Part shown: positions 1 through 12,636 of the stretch, piece by piece
Layout: each line of letters starts with the position of its first letter
Numbering within the stretch: the first letter of the stretch is position 1
Origin: Dreissena polymorpha
Lineage: Eukaryota > Mollusca > Bivalvia > Myida > Dreissenidae
Length of the DNA stretch: 64,000 bases
Direction of reading: 5' to 3'
Assembly (NCBI RefSeq): GCF_020536995.1
Contig: NC_068355.1
Coordinates: 2,734,764 to 2,798,763, forward strand
Translations under genes and position numbers: made by a program
Notes under the pieces: generated by a model
What the model was told of the DNA's origin: nothing
What the model saw: only the letters and a program-made list of their open reading frames with translations
Database searches by the model: none

Positions 1-397
1 TGTTCCTTTCTCAATAAAAAGCATGAGGAAACTATGCAGACATATAAAACGTCACATGAAAAGTGTGAGTGTATTGTATCAATACTTGAACAGCAAGTCA
101 GGCGATATATGTGTGTTCAGTTGAAAAATGCCTGTCCCAAGTGGACGATATTTCATCAAATCCTCAAATAGTCACATATGCCAACATTCATTTGTTACCG
201 GGTACTTAGAACTTTTATATTTACCAGAATGTGCTTTTCAAAATGGAATATAGGGGATTCTCGGGTAATGAATAGCGACCGGAATTAAAGAAGTAAGTAT
301 CATAGTATGCAATAATTGATGGAGTCGGTTTGATAAGGATGCATTAGGGAATAGACTGAGAAGGGTTAATGTGTATCTATGTGTGAGTGAAAGCACA
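1..397. other. No gene seen
   Basis: AT-rich unique-looking sequence with no coding frame or recognised repeat. Confidence 0.5.
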
Positions 398-675
398 GGT
401 GGTTAGCGTGTTGCTATGATATTAATTAGTATCAGAAAATTCATTTCTGCGTTGAATAAGACCAAGATCGTGAAAATCGCTGCACAATTAATGAAGATAT
501 GGCTGTTCAAAGCGATGCACCCCGTTTTGGGGTGATTGTGAGTTGCATACCTTGTTAAATATATATTTGATAGTGAATTTTTTTTCATAAAATTTAATTT
601 TTCGTTATTATATGATTATTTATCATTCAAAATGATGTTTTTCCTAATTAATATCATAGCCACACGCTAACCACC
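398..675. mobile_element. MITE, 278 bp, ~31-bp terminal inverted repeats
   Basis: The left end GGTGGTTAGCGTG...TGATATTAATTAG is mirrored by CTAATTAATATCA...CACGCTAACCACC on the right. No coding capacity. It abuts the foldback element at 675, sharing the CC/AT border. Confidence 0.75.
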
Positions 676-1022
676 ATAGTGGTGACATTCACTCCTCTTT
701 TTTTAAATTGCACTCCTCTTTTTTCTTTCTCGTTGCCACGACTAAGTAACTCGGGATCTCGAGTAAGCTATGTGGTGGCCACGCGATAGAAAAAAGAGGA
801 GTGCAAAACTAAATAAAAGAGGAGTGCAATTAAAAAAAGAGCGGTGCAGTAAATAAAGAAAGGGTGCATTAAACAAAAGAGGAGAGAATTTCGTGATATC
901 GAGATCCCGACTTAGCTAACTCGTGGCCACGAGTTAGTCAGCCAATCAACTACTATCTTGTTCCCTCACATTAATCAGCCAGAGAAAACGTCCCAAAAGC
1001 AAGGCTCTGATATAACATAACA

Positions 1023-1057
1023 TCATGCTATTAGTACTACTATTACTACTATTACTA

Positions 1058-1088
<31 letters not shown>

Positions 1089-1665
1089 TGCTGCTACTAC
1101 TACAACCACTTCTACTACTACTACTATATTACTATCGCTACTGCTGATACTTCTCCTTCTCCTCCTCCACCTTCTACTACTGCTACTGCTGCTGTTGCTA
1201 GTAGTAGTAGTAGTAGTAGTAGCAGTAGCAGCAGCAGCAGCAAGTAGCAGCCGTCGTCGTAGTAGTACTTGTCGTCGTCCGTCGGTCGTCATCCGATCGT
1301 CAGTCGGTTGTCAATTGGTCGTCCATCATCCGTTCTCCATTCGTGGTCCGGCCGTTGTCTGTCCTCCGGTTGTCCATCGTCCGTTTTCCGGTCGTGGTCC
1401 GTCGGTCGTTCATCCGGCGTCGTCCGTCAGTCATCCATCGTCCGTCCTCCGGTCGCCCGTCGGCTGCCATCCGGCGGCGTCCGTCGGTCATCCCTCGTCC
1501 AAACTTTGGTCGTCCGTTGGTTGTTCATCAGTCGTCCCTCGGTCGTTGTCCATCGGTCAGTCGTCCATTGTAGTAGTAGTATTAGTAGTGGTAGTAGTAG
1601 TAACAGCAGAAACAACAACAACAGCAGCAGTAGTAGTAGCGGTAATAGTAGTACTAATAGTAGTA
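1023..1665. repeat. Trinucleotide microsatellite core of the foldback element
   Basis: Runs of CTA/CTG/TTG (1023-1190) and GTA/GCA/ACA (1195-1260, 1565-1665) flank a degenerate GTCCGTCG-type tract (1262-1565). The two flanks are near mirror complements. Open frames here are low-complexity and not genes. Confidence 0.85.
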
Positions 1666-2004
1666 TGTTATGTTATATCAGAGCCTTACCTGCTTTGACC
1701 AGCTAGATATATGCTTACAGAATATTTACACATGTTACGCAAAATTTGATTGGCTGATCTCGAGATAGCGAACATTCTCTCCCCTTTTGTTTAATGCACT
1801 CTGCCTTTATTTACTGCACCACTCTTTTTTAATTGTACGCCGCTTTTATTTAGTTTTGCACTCCTCTTTTTTCTATCTCGTGCACGACATAGCTAACTCA
1901 TGGCCACGAGATAGAAAAAAGAGGTGAGCAATTTGAAAAAAGAGAAGCACCGCTCTTTTTTTAATTGTACGCCGCTTTTATTTAGTTTTGCACTCCTCTT
2001 TTTT

Positions 2005-2590
2005 AGCGAGGCTGTTTTCGGAGAAAACCTGAGCTATTGTCATAGCCAGCTCATCCGACGTCCGCAGTAGGCGTTGTGCTAAAAACTTAACATTGACTCT
2101 AAAATCAAAGTGCTTCCACCTACAACTTTGAAACTTCATATGTAGATGCACCTTGATGAGTTCTACACGCCACACTCATTTTTGGGTCACTAGGTCAAGG
2201 TCCAGGTCACTGTGACATCTTATATCAAACTTAAACATAGGCTCGAAAATCAAAGTGCTTCCACCTACAACTTTGAAACTTCATATGTAGTTGCACCTTG
2301 ATGAGTTCTACATGCCACACCCATTTTTGGGTCACTAGGTCAAAGGTCAAGGTCACAGTGATCACTAATATAAAACTTTAACAAAAACCTTAACATTGCC
2401 TCTAAAATCAAAGTGCTTCCACCTACAACTTTGAAACTTCATATGTAGATGCACCTTGATGAGTTCTACACGCCACACCAATTTTGGGTCACTAGGTCAA
2501 AGGTCAAGGTCACTGTGACCTCTAAAAAGAAAAAAAAATCTGACAAGATTTCGCAGCCGAGCGTGGCACCCGTTATGCGGTGCTCTTGTT
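2005..2590 (+). mobile_element. Hairpin-bearing dispersed element, family AGC(T/G)CGGCTG, nested in the foldback
   Basis: It begins AGCGAGGCTGTTTTCGGAGA after a T-run with a hairpin partner further in, and ends GCGGTGCTCTTGTT. It carries three internal units of GTGCTTCCACCTACAACTTT with GGTCACTAGGTCAAAGGTCA. The 3' subterminal CAGCCGAGCGT pairs with the 5' arm. It interrupts CTCCTCTTTTTT|CTATCTCG, seen uninterrupted at 1861-1880. Confidence 0.75.
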
Positions 2591-2684
2591 CTATCTCGTG
2601 GCCACGACATAGCTAACTCGTGGCCACGAGATAGAAAAAAGAGGAGAGCAATTTAAAAAAAGAGAAGTGAATGTCACCTCTATG

Positions 2685-3565
2685 CCACCGTAGATAAGAA
2701 CATAATTATTTACATATTTATCAGCAGACTTGAATCTGTAATAGGAATCTGGAATGGGTCTCTGAGCTGGATATATTCACAGAAGGTCGAAGCTAATCAA
2801 GCCTTAACATAAACATACTTTTTTCTTGTTACCCATGCAAAAGTTTTTATGCAAATAAAATGAGATGCAAATTGTTGTGTCAGATATAATTGCTTAATGG
2901 TATGTTTAACAAATCATTATTTTTGTGTTACAGACTGATATTATTTGTGATTATTTTTTAATCATGTATCCCGAAAATTGGTATTAAAGCTAAAATTGAA
3001 ATTTTAGGTAAAATTGTAAAATTCCAGCTACAAATAAAAAGTGCTTCCGACTATTTTGTGAAAATCCTTTGCCCAGATCAAACGCCCATGAAAATTATAC
3101 TGTATGTAAGTCTTGGTAAAGAAGAGAGTATGAGTGGTTAAAATGCAAGAGAACATCAATATATTTAACTTTTATTTTAAGAAAAATAATGTATTAAATT
3201 ATCTTGAATTGACATAAGCATTGTCTTTAACATTAAGAATTTTTTTTAGAGAAAGTGTTGTCAATGTCGGTACAGGCGATATAAGCCGATTTTGGGCGAG
3301 TTTTGTTATTGTTGATGGCACATTGCAAGTGTGATTGTGTTGTACTATGATTGTACAAAAATCTGGACAAAATTGGATATGGTGATAAAAGTAAGATAAT
3401 AGAAAGAACAATTTAGCAGGAACTATGACATTTTTTGTGTAGGAAGAAGGAAGGACAAATAAGACTAACTGGTCCTTCTGAGAATGAGGGTGTACATGGG
3501 AAGCTGAGACATAAATTAAAATAAAGGAGTAGACACTTGTGAATGGTTGTATTTCAATTTGAGTC
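2685..3565. other. No gene seen
   Basis: AT-rich sequence; only short chance frames. Confidence 0.5.
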
Positions 3566-4045
3566 TAGTTCTGTGAAAACTGGGCTTAAAGAATATGGGC
3601 AAAGTGTCATCATTTTGGGTGGTGCGGTGGTCTAGTGGTAACACACTGGTCTACCATTCCAGAGGTCCCTGGTTCAATTCCTAGCCGGGGCACTGGAAAT
3701 TTCAGAAATGTGTTTCCGACCCAACTAGAGATGTACTGGTATGAAACCCAGGTAATTCTCTCGTGTATCGGTGCTATACATTGAGCACGTAAAAAGAACC
3801 AAGGGATCTATACGCAAAGAGCTAGGGTATCGCACCCGGATTCCTTGTATCCCAATACTGTCTCTTATGCCTGCTGTCTCTTCAGCAAAAACCAAAGGAC
3901 CCCATTGAAAATAAGTGCTTGCACTTTCATGGGTTATCCTTGACCGCAAGGACAAAAGAAATACATACATCCCAGATTAGTCTGCACTGGCCAATCAGGG
4001 ACAACACTTTCGGCCTTGACTGGATTTTTGTTTAGACTTCCTTTA
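3566..4045. mobile_element. MITE of the GTGAAAACTGGGC family, split by a SINE
   Basis: 3566-3612 and 3970-4045 match the left part of the intact copy at 17170-17436 (CTGTGAAAACTGGGC, AAGTGTC, CCAGATTAG, CAGGGACAACACTTT). The SINE lies between them. Confidence 0.65.
3617..3969 (+). mobile_element. tRNA-derived SINE, ~350 bp
   Basis: The head at 3623-3692 has an A box TGGTCTAGTGG and a B box GGTTCAATTCC, with tRNA-like spacing and a CCGGGGCA end. A body of about 275 bp follows, ending in AAATACATACAT. A long minus-strand open frame at 3725-3970 is a by-product. The SINE family could not be named. Confidence 0.75.
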
Positions 4046-4752
4046 AAACGATTTTTTTTTATTAAAGCACAAATTGTCCTCTCTGATTATCATCTGGTAA
4101 TTTTGTAAGCTTTGTTTTGTAATGAAGCAATATCTCAGTCATTGTCATAATCCTCGTTGTTGCCTTCCTCATCCAATTATGTTAAAGGCAATTAATGATT
4201 TAAACAGTCAGTTATCGTCAATATTGGCCAATCGTAGTAAACAAGTATTTAAAAAAAACACTACTGACCAAATATTGATGAAATGTAGTATTTCAAATGA
4301 CAAATGATCATATATTATCAGCTCTATTTTGTAATTGAGCTCACTGACGGTTTACAATTCTCTTATTACAAATGTACATGTAATCAGTACATGGTTTAAG
4401 TGAAACAGGTTTCCTTAATGTGGTGCTTTTAAGTTTTAATCTGGGCAGCAGTATAACGTCTTTTTTATGAAAAAGATATTTAAATAAATCTCAATCTATT
4501 GAAACCTCTTGAAGGGTATCAGTAACATACTCAGCATTATTTTGATATCGTATCAGTTTTTAGTTTGTTATTAAGAGATACTGTAAGAGTTGGTAGAGTA
4601 TTAATGTCAGATATTACATCCCTACTTCAACCATTAAAAAACAGTATGCTAGGAGTCAGTCAACATCATTACAATTATTTGACAACATACAGGAAAATTG
4701 TCATAAGACACTAAAAATAAACCAGGACTATTATTTTTCTAAGACTCATATA

Positions 4753-6111
4753 CACTGTAACTCCAATGTAATGCGCGGATCACAGCGTCCAAGCCATGCG
4801 GCAGCGTTATAAACGGACAGGCCGTTATAACAGAGGGGGTAATCACATGATAGTCAAGATGGCGACATCCATGCCGAGACAGTCATTTTTTGCCGTTTTA
4901 TACCCTTTTTTACTTTGTTTATTTTTTAAATGACGCTCACTTTCCAGCCATATCTGTAAAATGGGGATAAGCGTTTATTTCGTATTTAAATTCGCTTTAT
5001 ATCTCGACTTTACTCGGTGGAAATTTTCTTAGTGGAGACCTAATTAGGTCATACCGCTAAGAAATTTCGCACCGAGTAAAGTGGAGATATAGAGCGAATA
5101 TTACTATGAAATAAAGCCACTAACTTTCTTCCTTATAGGCTGGAAAGTGAGCAGAATAAGAAAACACAATGCAAGTAATAAAGGGTATAAATTGACGAAA
5201 AATACCTGCGTCGGCATGGACGTCGCCATCTTGTTTGTCATGTGATTACCCCCTGTGTATAAGTTTTGAGCTCATTTATTGCTCATTTATTTAAAACAAG
5301 TATAGCCTATAACATAGGTCATGTTTATTGCCGTGATGTTATGTCATTTGCTAATACATGCATATAAACCCTATCGTATCTATATCAGTATACATTCCGC
5401 TTTTCTTATGTGCACATTTATCTGATAATCTAATATAACTTCAACATCACTTACAAAAAATAATCTTGAACATTTATGACGATAAATCTGTTTAAGAATT
5501 TCTTAAACGCAACCATTATGCATACGCCATTTTTCAGAAGTGTACACAGTACAGTGCATTATATGACAGCGCTTTCATTGGACCAGCAAATTTTAATTTA
5601 GATTGAAAGCAAAACGATACATGTACAAAGAACGGTTTTATTGCGTCATAATGGTGAATCTCTGTTAACAATTACACCGCGTTAGCATGTAAATAAATCG
5701 TCTGGATTATTTAATTAAAATCTCGTACACGTATTGAAAGATTAAATACCTGAACACTAGCATGATAATGAAATGTCACAAAAACTTGTTTAATACTGCT
5801 TTGCGCTGTATATTTCTCAGCCACTCCTTTAATACAGACAAACTGCAATCATATCAAATTAAGAATATTGAAATAGTTGACACGTTATTGATCGGAAACG
5901 ATTTTCACACTTATCGTGACCTTGACCTTTGACCTAGTGACCCCTCTTTCAAAAGGGGTCATCTCCTGTCCAAGGCCAATGCACATGTTGTCATTTTGTG
6001 TTGCATAACATGGATTTGAATCAGAAAAGGAAGGTTGGAGAAAAACATGGATCCAAGCACCCCCGCGTTATATTGGACACAGCGTTATAATGGAGCGCGT
6101 TATATTACAGT
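4753..6111. mobile_element. Possible 1.36-kb DNA-transposon relic with TIR-like ends
   Basis: The left end ACTGTAACTCCAATGTAATG with AGCGTTATAA and the right end's complement ACTGTAATATAACGCGCTCC with ACGCTGTG are related inverted repeats of a Tigger/pogo-like flavour (ACTGTAA, CGTTATAA). There is no transposase frame. A MITE (4835-5253) lies inside. Confidence 0.45.
4835..5253. mobile_element. MITE, ~420 bp, near-palindromic
   Basis: GGGGGTAATCACATGA at the left is mirrored by TCATGTGATTACCCCC at the right. The inversion continues inward (AAGATGGCGAC / GTCGCCATCTT, TATACCC / GGGTATA, GACTTTACTCGGTG / CACCGAGTAAAGT), meeting near 5045. Confidence 0.85.
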
Positions 6112-6958
6112 AACGGTGTTATTAATGATTTACATTCCAAGGGGTTTGATACCTCTGGGGCTGATGTTTGTCTTGGATATGGAAATGAGCAGGGGCCCCC
6201 ATAGGTAGTTGCTGTTATTTTAACATTTAGATAACTCTTTTTGTAAGAAGCTTCAATTGTTAACTGTTAAAACCATGAACATTTCTAGCAAAGATTCCCA
6301 ATGGACCAATTAATACATGATCTGTTTACAAGTAGGTGGCGTTTGTACGAAAAAGTTGGGGCAGACTGCAACCAGATCATGTACAGAATAAAATACACAA
6401 AATCTGTAAAGAATCTGGGCAGAAAATATTTGGTGTCTGTTTAAAATGAGTTGAACCAGATTTCTATTTATAGATTTTTTTTTTCAATATAAATAAAGAA
6501 CGAATTCTGTACAGATTTTACAAATAATTTGAATTAAGCGGATTTTTTTTTTGGGGGGGGGGCAGAAAAAAATCTAGGCAGAATTAAATCTGGGGAGAAC
6601 TAAAATGTGAAAATATTATTCTGTATGGAATAACATCTGTATACTAATTAATTCTGCACAGAAAATTTTCTGTACAATAAATGTATGCAGAAAGAAAAAG
6701 CAAAATATACAGACCATCAATAAAAAACATTTTTAATTAGATTATAAAATATAAACAATAAAATATACACAATAAAATATACTGACAGTATTTTTGTTGT
6801 TGTTGATCTTATTACATTATGACAGGGTAAAAATCATAATCTAAGACCACCTATGTTGTGTCGTAATTTAAACACGAGATTCAATAAAAATGTATTCCAC
6901 TCATCATTTGGTAAAGTTGTTTTTTAATAAGTTGATTTCAATTTTTTCCTGGAGTTGT
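6112..6958. other. No gene seen; homopolymer runs
   Basis: AT-rich. It contains a T-run followed by a G-run (about 6541-6563) and an AATAAA-rich stretch (6750-6790). It would lie downstream of the minus-strand exon ending at 6959. Confidence 0.45.
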
Positions 6959-7047
6959 CTATTTGGAGTGTAGTGTCACTGCCTTGTTGAGGGAGGTGTC
7001 ATCTGGCACTATTTTGTTGTGGTCTTTGCACCACATCCGGACATAAC
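6959..7047 (-). CDS. Possible terminal exon of an unrecognised gene
   Basis: On the minus strand, TTTTTCCTAATAG is followed by GT plus 28 codons, YVRMWCKDHNKIVPDDTSLN..., ending in TAG. The residue mix looks like protein, and the phase fits the exon-like segment at 7721-7813 exactly (one base plus two bases making a Gly codon). I do not recognise the family and no upstream exons could be joined. Confidence 0.42.
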
Positions 7048-7720
7048 CTATTAGGAAAAAATAAATGTTTACATATTTATATATTTATATCATTCCCAAA
7101 AAAATCTGATACATGGTGAAACTACTAATTCTTACTACTCTGTTTCAAAACTTCTGTGATTTAATTAACATTAATGCCAAATCTGTATTAAAGACCTCAT
7201 ACATCAAGTGCCAGCCAGACAAACATCCAATTGCATTTCAAACCATCGTTTGATTCTAGTATTAATAAGACCCAATATAAAAATGCGATCCCAATAGATT
7301 TTCGGTATTTAGTAAATGCTACTTTGACTTTGATCCGATTACCTGCAAGCGCTAATACCTATATGTCAGTAACAGACAACTGCACTACTTCATTCAGAGG
7401 AAGGGAGAGAATGGCTGCAAAAAGGATAAAGCTACACACACAATTGGTGTCCAATACCTCCATCCAAGCTTAAGTTATTGAGCAGTACTTTAAAATTTTT
7501 AATGACACATCAATGGGCTCTGTATGCAATACCAAGCTTGGCCTCAATGCAAGCTCATCAATTAGGTCTAGGCAAACTTAAGTTATTGACCAGATATGCC
7601 ATTCCCGCATTAGATAAGGTCATTTTTTATTTTCTTTGAAAACCTGGTCATAACTGTATATAAAATTCCTACCACTGTTTCATTATGATAAATACCTAGC
7701 AAAAAGAAGACAAAATGTAC

Positions 7721-7813
7721 CTTTGCAGGCAGAAATGATGACGGCATCAAGCACATGCCTTGTCATGCTTGTTCCCCGCCAGACTCTGACCTCTTGACCG
7801 TTATTGGGTCTCC
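7721..7813 (-). CDS. Possible penultimate exon of the same unrecognised gene
   Basis: On the minus strand, one frame reads GRPNNGQEVRVWRGTSMTRH VLDAVIISACK with donor AAAG|GTACAT. The acceptor is uncertain. CCGAG at about 7814-7818 gives an open exon, while the stronger-looking AAACAG further upstream would include an in-frame TAA. It could also be a piece of an old gene. Confidence 0.4.
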
Positions 7814-7826
7814 CTCGGAATTATGG

Positions 7827-10800
7827 CTGTTTAAAAATTAATGAAAATACTTCATTCCACTTTACATTGCTTATATACAGACCTAGCATAGGAGTGCATT
7901 TGTGGCCAGTCGTTTCGAGGTCATTGTTACAAAAAATAGGAAGAGGTTGAACAACACTTCATAGAGCAGTCACCAGCTGATAAGGTCTGAAAACTATACT
8001 GTCATGGCCTTTGCGAGGTGCATCTGGTGCATGATCTCATTTGAGATCAGGTCCTGGAAAGATATTTTATAATGTAAGTGTTAAATATTGCTGTTATGGT
8101 TATCTTGTTACTATAAACATTATTAATTTAAATCAAAATAAGTTTGTTTGCTTGTTGTTTTTGTTTGTTTATTTTTGCAATTTAAATCCTGTGATCACAT
8201 GTGACTTAACGTCTGTCATAAATAATTAAAAGAAATTACGTGTGGTAGAAAATAATGTTTGAAAATGTACCAAGATACAGTGCTTTCCACAGGATTTTTG
8301 TTAGGCGCCCCGGGGCTGATAGGGGTGGTTCGGGAGGGGTGTTCCCTCCCTACGTGGATTTTTTTAAAATTTAACGTGTCAATTCACGTTCTGTGGTGCG
8401 TTTTAACTCAAAGAAAAACAGCGTCAAAAGACGTCATTTGGTGCGCTATGACTCTTCAAGAAAATCACCCAGTCATTTTAAAATATATGTATTTTTTGTT
8501 ATATTGTTTAATTGTTTTAAAACTTTCCGCACATAGGTAATTATAGTAAAATCCCGACTCGAACGATTCCCCAAAACATCCGTTTCAACCCGACTCTATT
8601 ACTGTATACTGTTCAAGTTTTTATTTGTTACCCGATAATCCCGTTTATTCCGTTTTTATAAATCACTTTCTGGTTAATATTTACGATAAAAGCTCTCAAT
8701 TAATTCTTTAACACAAACCTTGCCATTTTTCTATAGTATCAAATAAATTTTAAGTGACTATTTATAGATTTGATGAAAAAATGCCTCTGAACATGCGTCA
8801 ATTCTCTGGCGTGTTGTGTGCTTGTTAAATCCCTTTATATACGCACAATATACATGACGCGACGTTGTACATGCTGCATAATGTTCGCGCTCTTTTTGAT
8901 TGAGAAAAATATTCGACACAAAATAAATTTGCACTGCTAATTTGAAGCAAGAATATTTTAAACGTTGCGCTAACATTTACATTCGGAAGTGTGTTTCTGA
9001 TTAAAAACGCGTTATCATCGACTAACGGGAATGGGTTTCGGATTACAAATTAAATTATTCCCATCTGAGATTTCAACAAATATTAACAGTTGCGTTATGA
9101 ATTCAACAATAATTCGTTTAAACACTTACGAGTCAAATAAATGTTTTAACAGAATTATGCATGAAATTCACGTTGTCCACGAGGATTACGGCCGGTTGCC
9201 ATCACCAGTCTTCTAAGTATCGATTATCCGACGAAACATTTACAAGTGTGCGTAATTCAACAATTTTTTTAAAGCGCATTCCGTGTCCAATAAATGTCAG
9301 AAAAACCAGGTGCATCAGTTTTAAATGGACATGATGAAATATACATGTACTGGAATAAAATTGTTATCGCCTAATTGTAACTGGGTGTTATATGCACAAC
9401 TTACTCGCTATAATTGTTGACCACTTGCAATTAATTTCTCGTATTAATTATGAGTCATAGGTAACACTTGTTTACAGTAAAAAGGTGTGATGATGATGCC
9501 CGAAAACGTCTTCAATGTACTGTACTGTTCTAGTAACCAGTTTTATATAACGTAAATGGTTTAACTTCTTGCTAATCAAGAGTGATAAACTCTTACTTCG
9601 TGCCCGACGTCAATCAAAAATAATGGTCGATAGTAAACCCCGCCCTCATAAGCATTCGCGTAACCGATTGGACGATGAACATGACAGTTTGACGACTGGA
9701 AAGTTACCTGATACATCCTTGTCATCATTTAAATGACTGTGTAATGTGGCTAGAATAATCGATACTCGCGTCTTATCAGTGGATTATCCATTACCCCATG
9801 TGGTGTTTATGGCGATTACTTGTGAAAGTAGGTACCGAGTGCTCTTTTGAAACAGTGAATATTGATACACTGATAGAGAAACCTTGATTTTGTTTGACAA
9901 TCTCCACTTTCTTTTACTGAAAAATACACTGATCGGAAAATTTCAAGCGCCCCGGGGACTCTGATTTCGAAATTTAAGCGCCCCGGCGAGGGATCGTTGA
10001 ATGGCCTGTTGAAAGCCCTGAGAAACGTGGTCTCATTTGGCTGTGTGGACTGGTCGGAAGTGTGACGCCTTTCACATGCTAAAACCTGTATAGTTTTACC
10101 TCTGAACAAATCCAACTTTTCTTGGTCAAGAACAGGGCTCAGTTTTCCTACTCCTGATCTCCTCAAGTTGACCTGCTCGTTTTATGGACTTTAAAATCTG
10201 GTATCAAAGTCCATACATCAGTTAGTCCCCCTTTTGCTCTCTTTTTTGGCAGGCATATTCTATCCAAAGAATCGTCCAAACAATGTAAATTTCACCTTGG
10301 GAGTTCAACCTTCAAATTTAAAATATAAAAGTTTTTTCATTGAGTATGTGGGAAAGAAATCTGTTCATGTATGACCAGAAATAGGTATAAATAACATTTA
10401 AGATAACAATATAATAGCCATAAAATACATCCATAATTATTCAAATGGTGTTGTTTTTCCTTATAATTGCATTACATTTATACTTATCCATTTACATTTC
10501 CCAATGCCAATACATAAATATGATAATGATCATAATTAATTCAATATAAAACTAAATAAAAAAGTGATGCAAAAATGAATATACAAACCTAAAACAACTG
10601 TTCTTCAGTATTCCAAGAAAACAGGCAGTTGGTGGATTATGAGACCATATCACTTTTACCATCCACTTTGAATCCCCTTTGCAACAAACTTATTATTGAT
10701 TTACACATTGTTGTAAATACACATTGATTTCATCACACAAAACTTCATGCTGAAAGTATTGATAGAGATGATAGAGATTCATGTTTATGATTTAATGGGG

Positions 10801-11580
10801 GGGGGGGGGCTTATCTCTTATGTGTGTCAGCCAATTACTAAATCTGGGAAATATCCACTGATTTCAACACCAACATACATGTATTTATTGAATAATACAC
10901 AGCACCCTTAGCATATTATATTTAATTGTGAATATTTCAAAATAACATGCTGAATGGTGTTAGCAAATAATAATATTATAAATATTATTTGTATTGCCTT
11001 TAAAATTGTATGTTAAAGGTCAATGTGGTAGACATTAATTGTATTGGGGTTAAATATCAGTATAAGAAAATTAAAATAGTTATTGTTTTTATGTTGAGGA
11101 GATGGCTGGCAAGCCCACATAAGTTTCCATATATTAATCAACACTTTCACACTGAAACTAGTTTTATTTATTATAGAAACAGTGTCACCCTCCCTCTCAA
11201 CAAAAATGAATAAAACAACACACTGTTAGTCTATTGAATTATCCATAGAACATGAATTAAATGGAAGTATTCACATTTTATTAATGTGTGATTGTTCTTA
11301 TAATATATTTAATATTTATGTATTGATTCAAAGTGAAAGACAAACAATTTCATATTCAGGTATAAAACTAAGTTTGAACATTTTAATATTGTTATAGTAT
11401 CGGTGAACCTGTGATGTTCTGAAAGAGCAATTTTCATCCAATATTTCCTTTAAATTATGGAGAGCCCACAAATGTACAAAAGGTGCAATGGCAAACAAGC
11501 TGTAAAAAGCCCCTTTACAAATCACCTTTATATTATATGGCTATAAACATGAAACAAAGACCTGGTTGAAGAATTCTTGT
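7827..11580. other. No firm gene; scattered repeat fragments
   Basis: GGCGCCCCGGGGCTGAT (8304) and related GCGCCCCGGGG pieces on the opposite side (9945-9990) suggest fragments of one dispersed repeat. A G-run lies at 10798-10809. The 116-codon minus frame at 9816-10166 falls in this repeat-like part and matches nothing I recognise. Confidence 0.4.
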
Positions 11581-11589
11581 TTAATTGTT

Positions 11590-12010
11590 TAGTTATATTA
11601 ATAAACAAAAGACCAACTTATTGAAAAGTGTGTTAAAGTGAGTCTTTTAGCCTTGTTGCGGAACTGAAATTATTTATAAAAAGACCAACTTAAACTCGCT
11701 TAAACCCACTTCTGTTTATAAAAAACAACTTCTGTTGTGAAAGCTCGCTTATGAAACAAAAAGATACACTTAAACACACATAAACCAACTCCTAAATAAA
11801 AAGACTCCCTTTTGGCACATACAAAACCAACTACTTACAGTAAAAAAACTCGCTTTAACACACATCTACTTTAAAAAAACAAGTTAAGCTCACATAAAAC
11901 TCGCCTTTATTAGCAAAAACCAACTTCCGCTCAGAAAAACTTAGAAAAACACAGTTTTATGTTAGTTTAAGTGTGTTTTGGTATGAAAGTGGGTTTACTT
12001 TTTTGCAAGG
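11590..12010. repeat. Degenerate short-motif array
   Basis: Loosely repeated words AAACTCGCTTAAA, ACCAACTTCTG and ACTTAAACACACATAAA recur every 25-40 bases without a strict period, in A-rich sequence. Confidence 0.45.
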
Positions 12011-12636
12011 GTACATGCAAATTTGTAGGTAGGCTTTCCATGCTTTAAAAAAAAAATATATACCGATTTTTTCAAACCACCCCCACGCTCGACTTTTTCC
12101 AGTTTATTTTCACCCCTGGGGTATATAAAAGTTCCATAATTCATTCACATTTCCAAATATTGGCATGCAGTTGGTGTGTACAGATGCAGTAAAGGTGTTT
12201 ACAGTTAAAACAAGATGAAATACGTATTCTTTTACAGACATTTATTTTTTACAATTTTTTTTATATGGAAGAGCGCCAGGAAATGTAAGTGATTTCATCC
12301 AAGTAAAAACTGGGTCGGTTAAAAACAAAGTGTCATAAAATTCAAAATAGTATCATTTAAGTTATATTTTAAACTTAGTTTTATATAGAAACACTATATA
12401 CAGCAAAAATACCAAGAACAAGACAGATTTACCGTTTACTTTTTGAAATAAAAATAAATATGCAACTTGCATCATTCGTATTTTCAGTTCGTATATTGAG
12501 CCATAACGTTGTTTTTATTTAAAAAATTGTAGGATGTGCATAAAAATGTCAACATATTTAACAATTAACATAGCTTATATGCTTAATTAATTCAAATCAA
12601 GTAAGAAAAGAAATACAACGCGTAGAAAAATGTATG
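12011..12636. other. No gene seen
   Basis: AT-rich sequence with an A-run and no coding signal. Confidence 0.45.

Larger units (their letters stand above)
675..2684. mobile_element. Foldback-type element, ~2 kb, long complex inverted arms
   Basis: The ends CATAGTGGTGACATTCAC (left) and GTGAATGTCACCTCTATG (right) are inverted copies. The arms (about 675-1045 and 1660-2684) contain repeated segments related to GAGGAGTGCAAAACTAAATA and TCGTGGCCACGAG. An inner pair (about 999-1025 and 1662-1692, AGGCTCTGATATAACATAAC) frames the trinucleotide core. The right arm is longer because another repeat sits inside it (2005-2590). Confidence 0.75.

Noticed and set aside
1195-1706. Overlapping open frames of 145 and 167 codons
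   Set aside because: They are translations of trinucleotide and GTCCGTCG repeats, rich in V, S, R and P, with frames open on both strands.
9816-10166. Minus-strand frame of 116 codons
   Set aside because: It lies in repeat-like sequence (GCGCCCCGGGG pieces also at 8304) and shows no recognised domain.
10589-10690. Minus-strand exon-like frame, CCKGDSKWMVKVIWSHNPPT...
   Set aside because: Open for only ~33 codons with no convincing acceptor, and its phase does not join to 7813. Noted only as a possible upstream exon.
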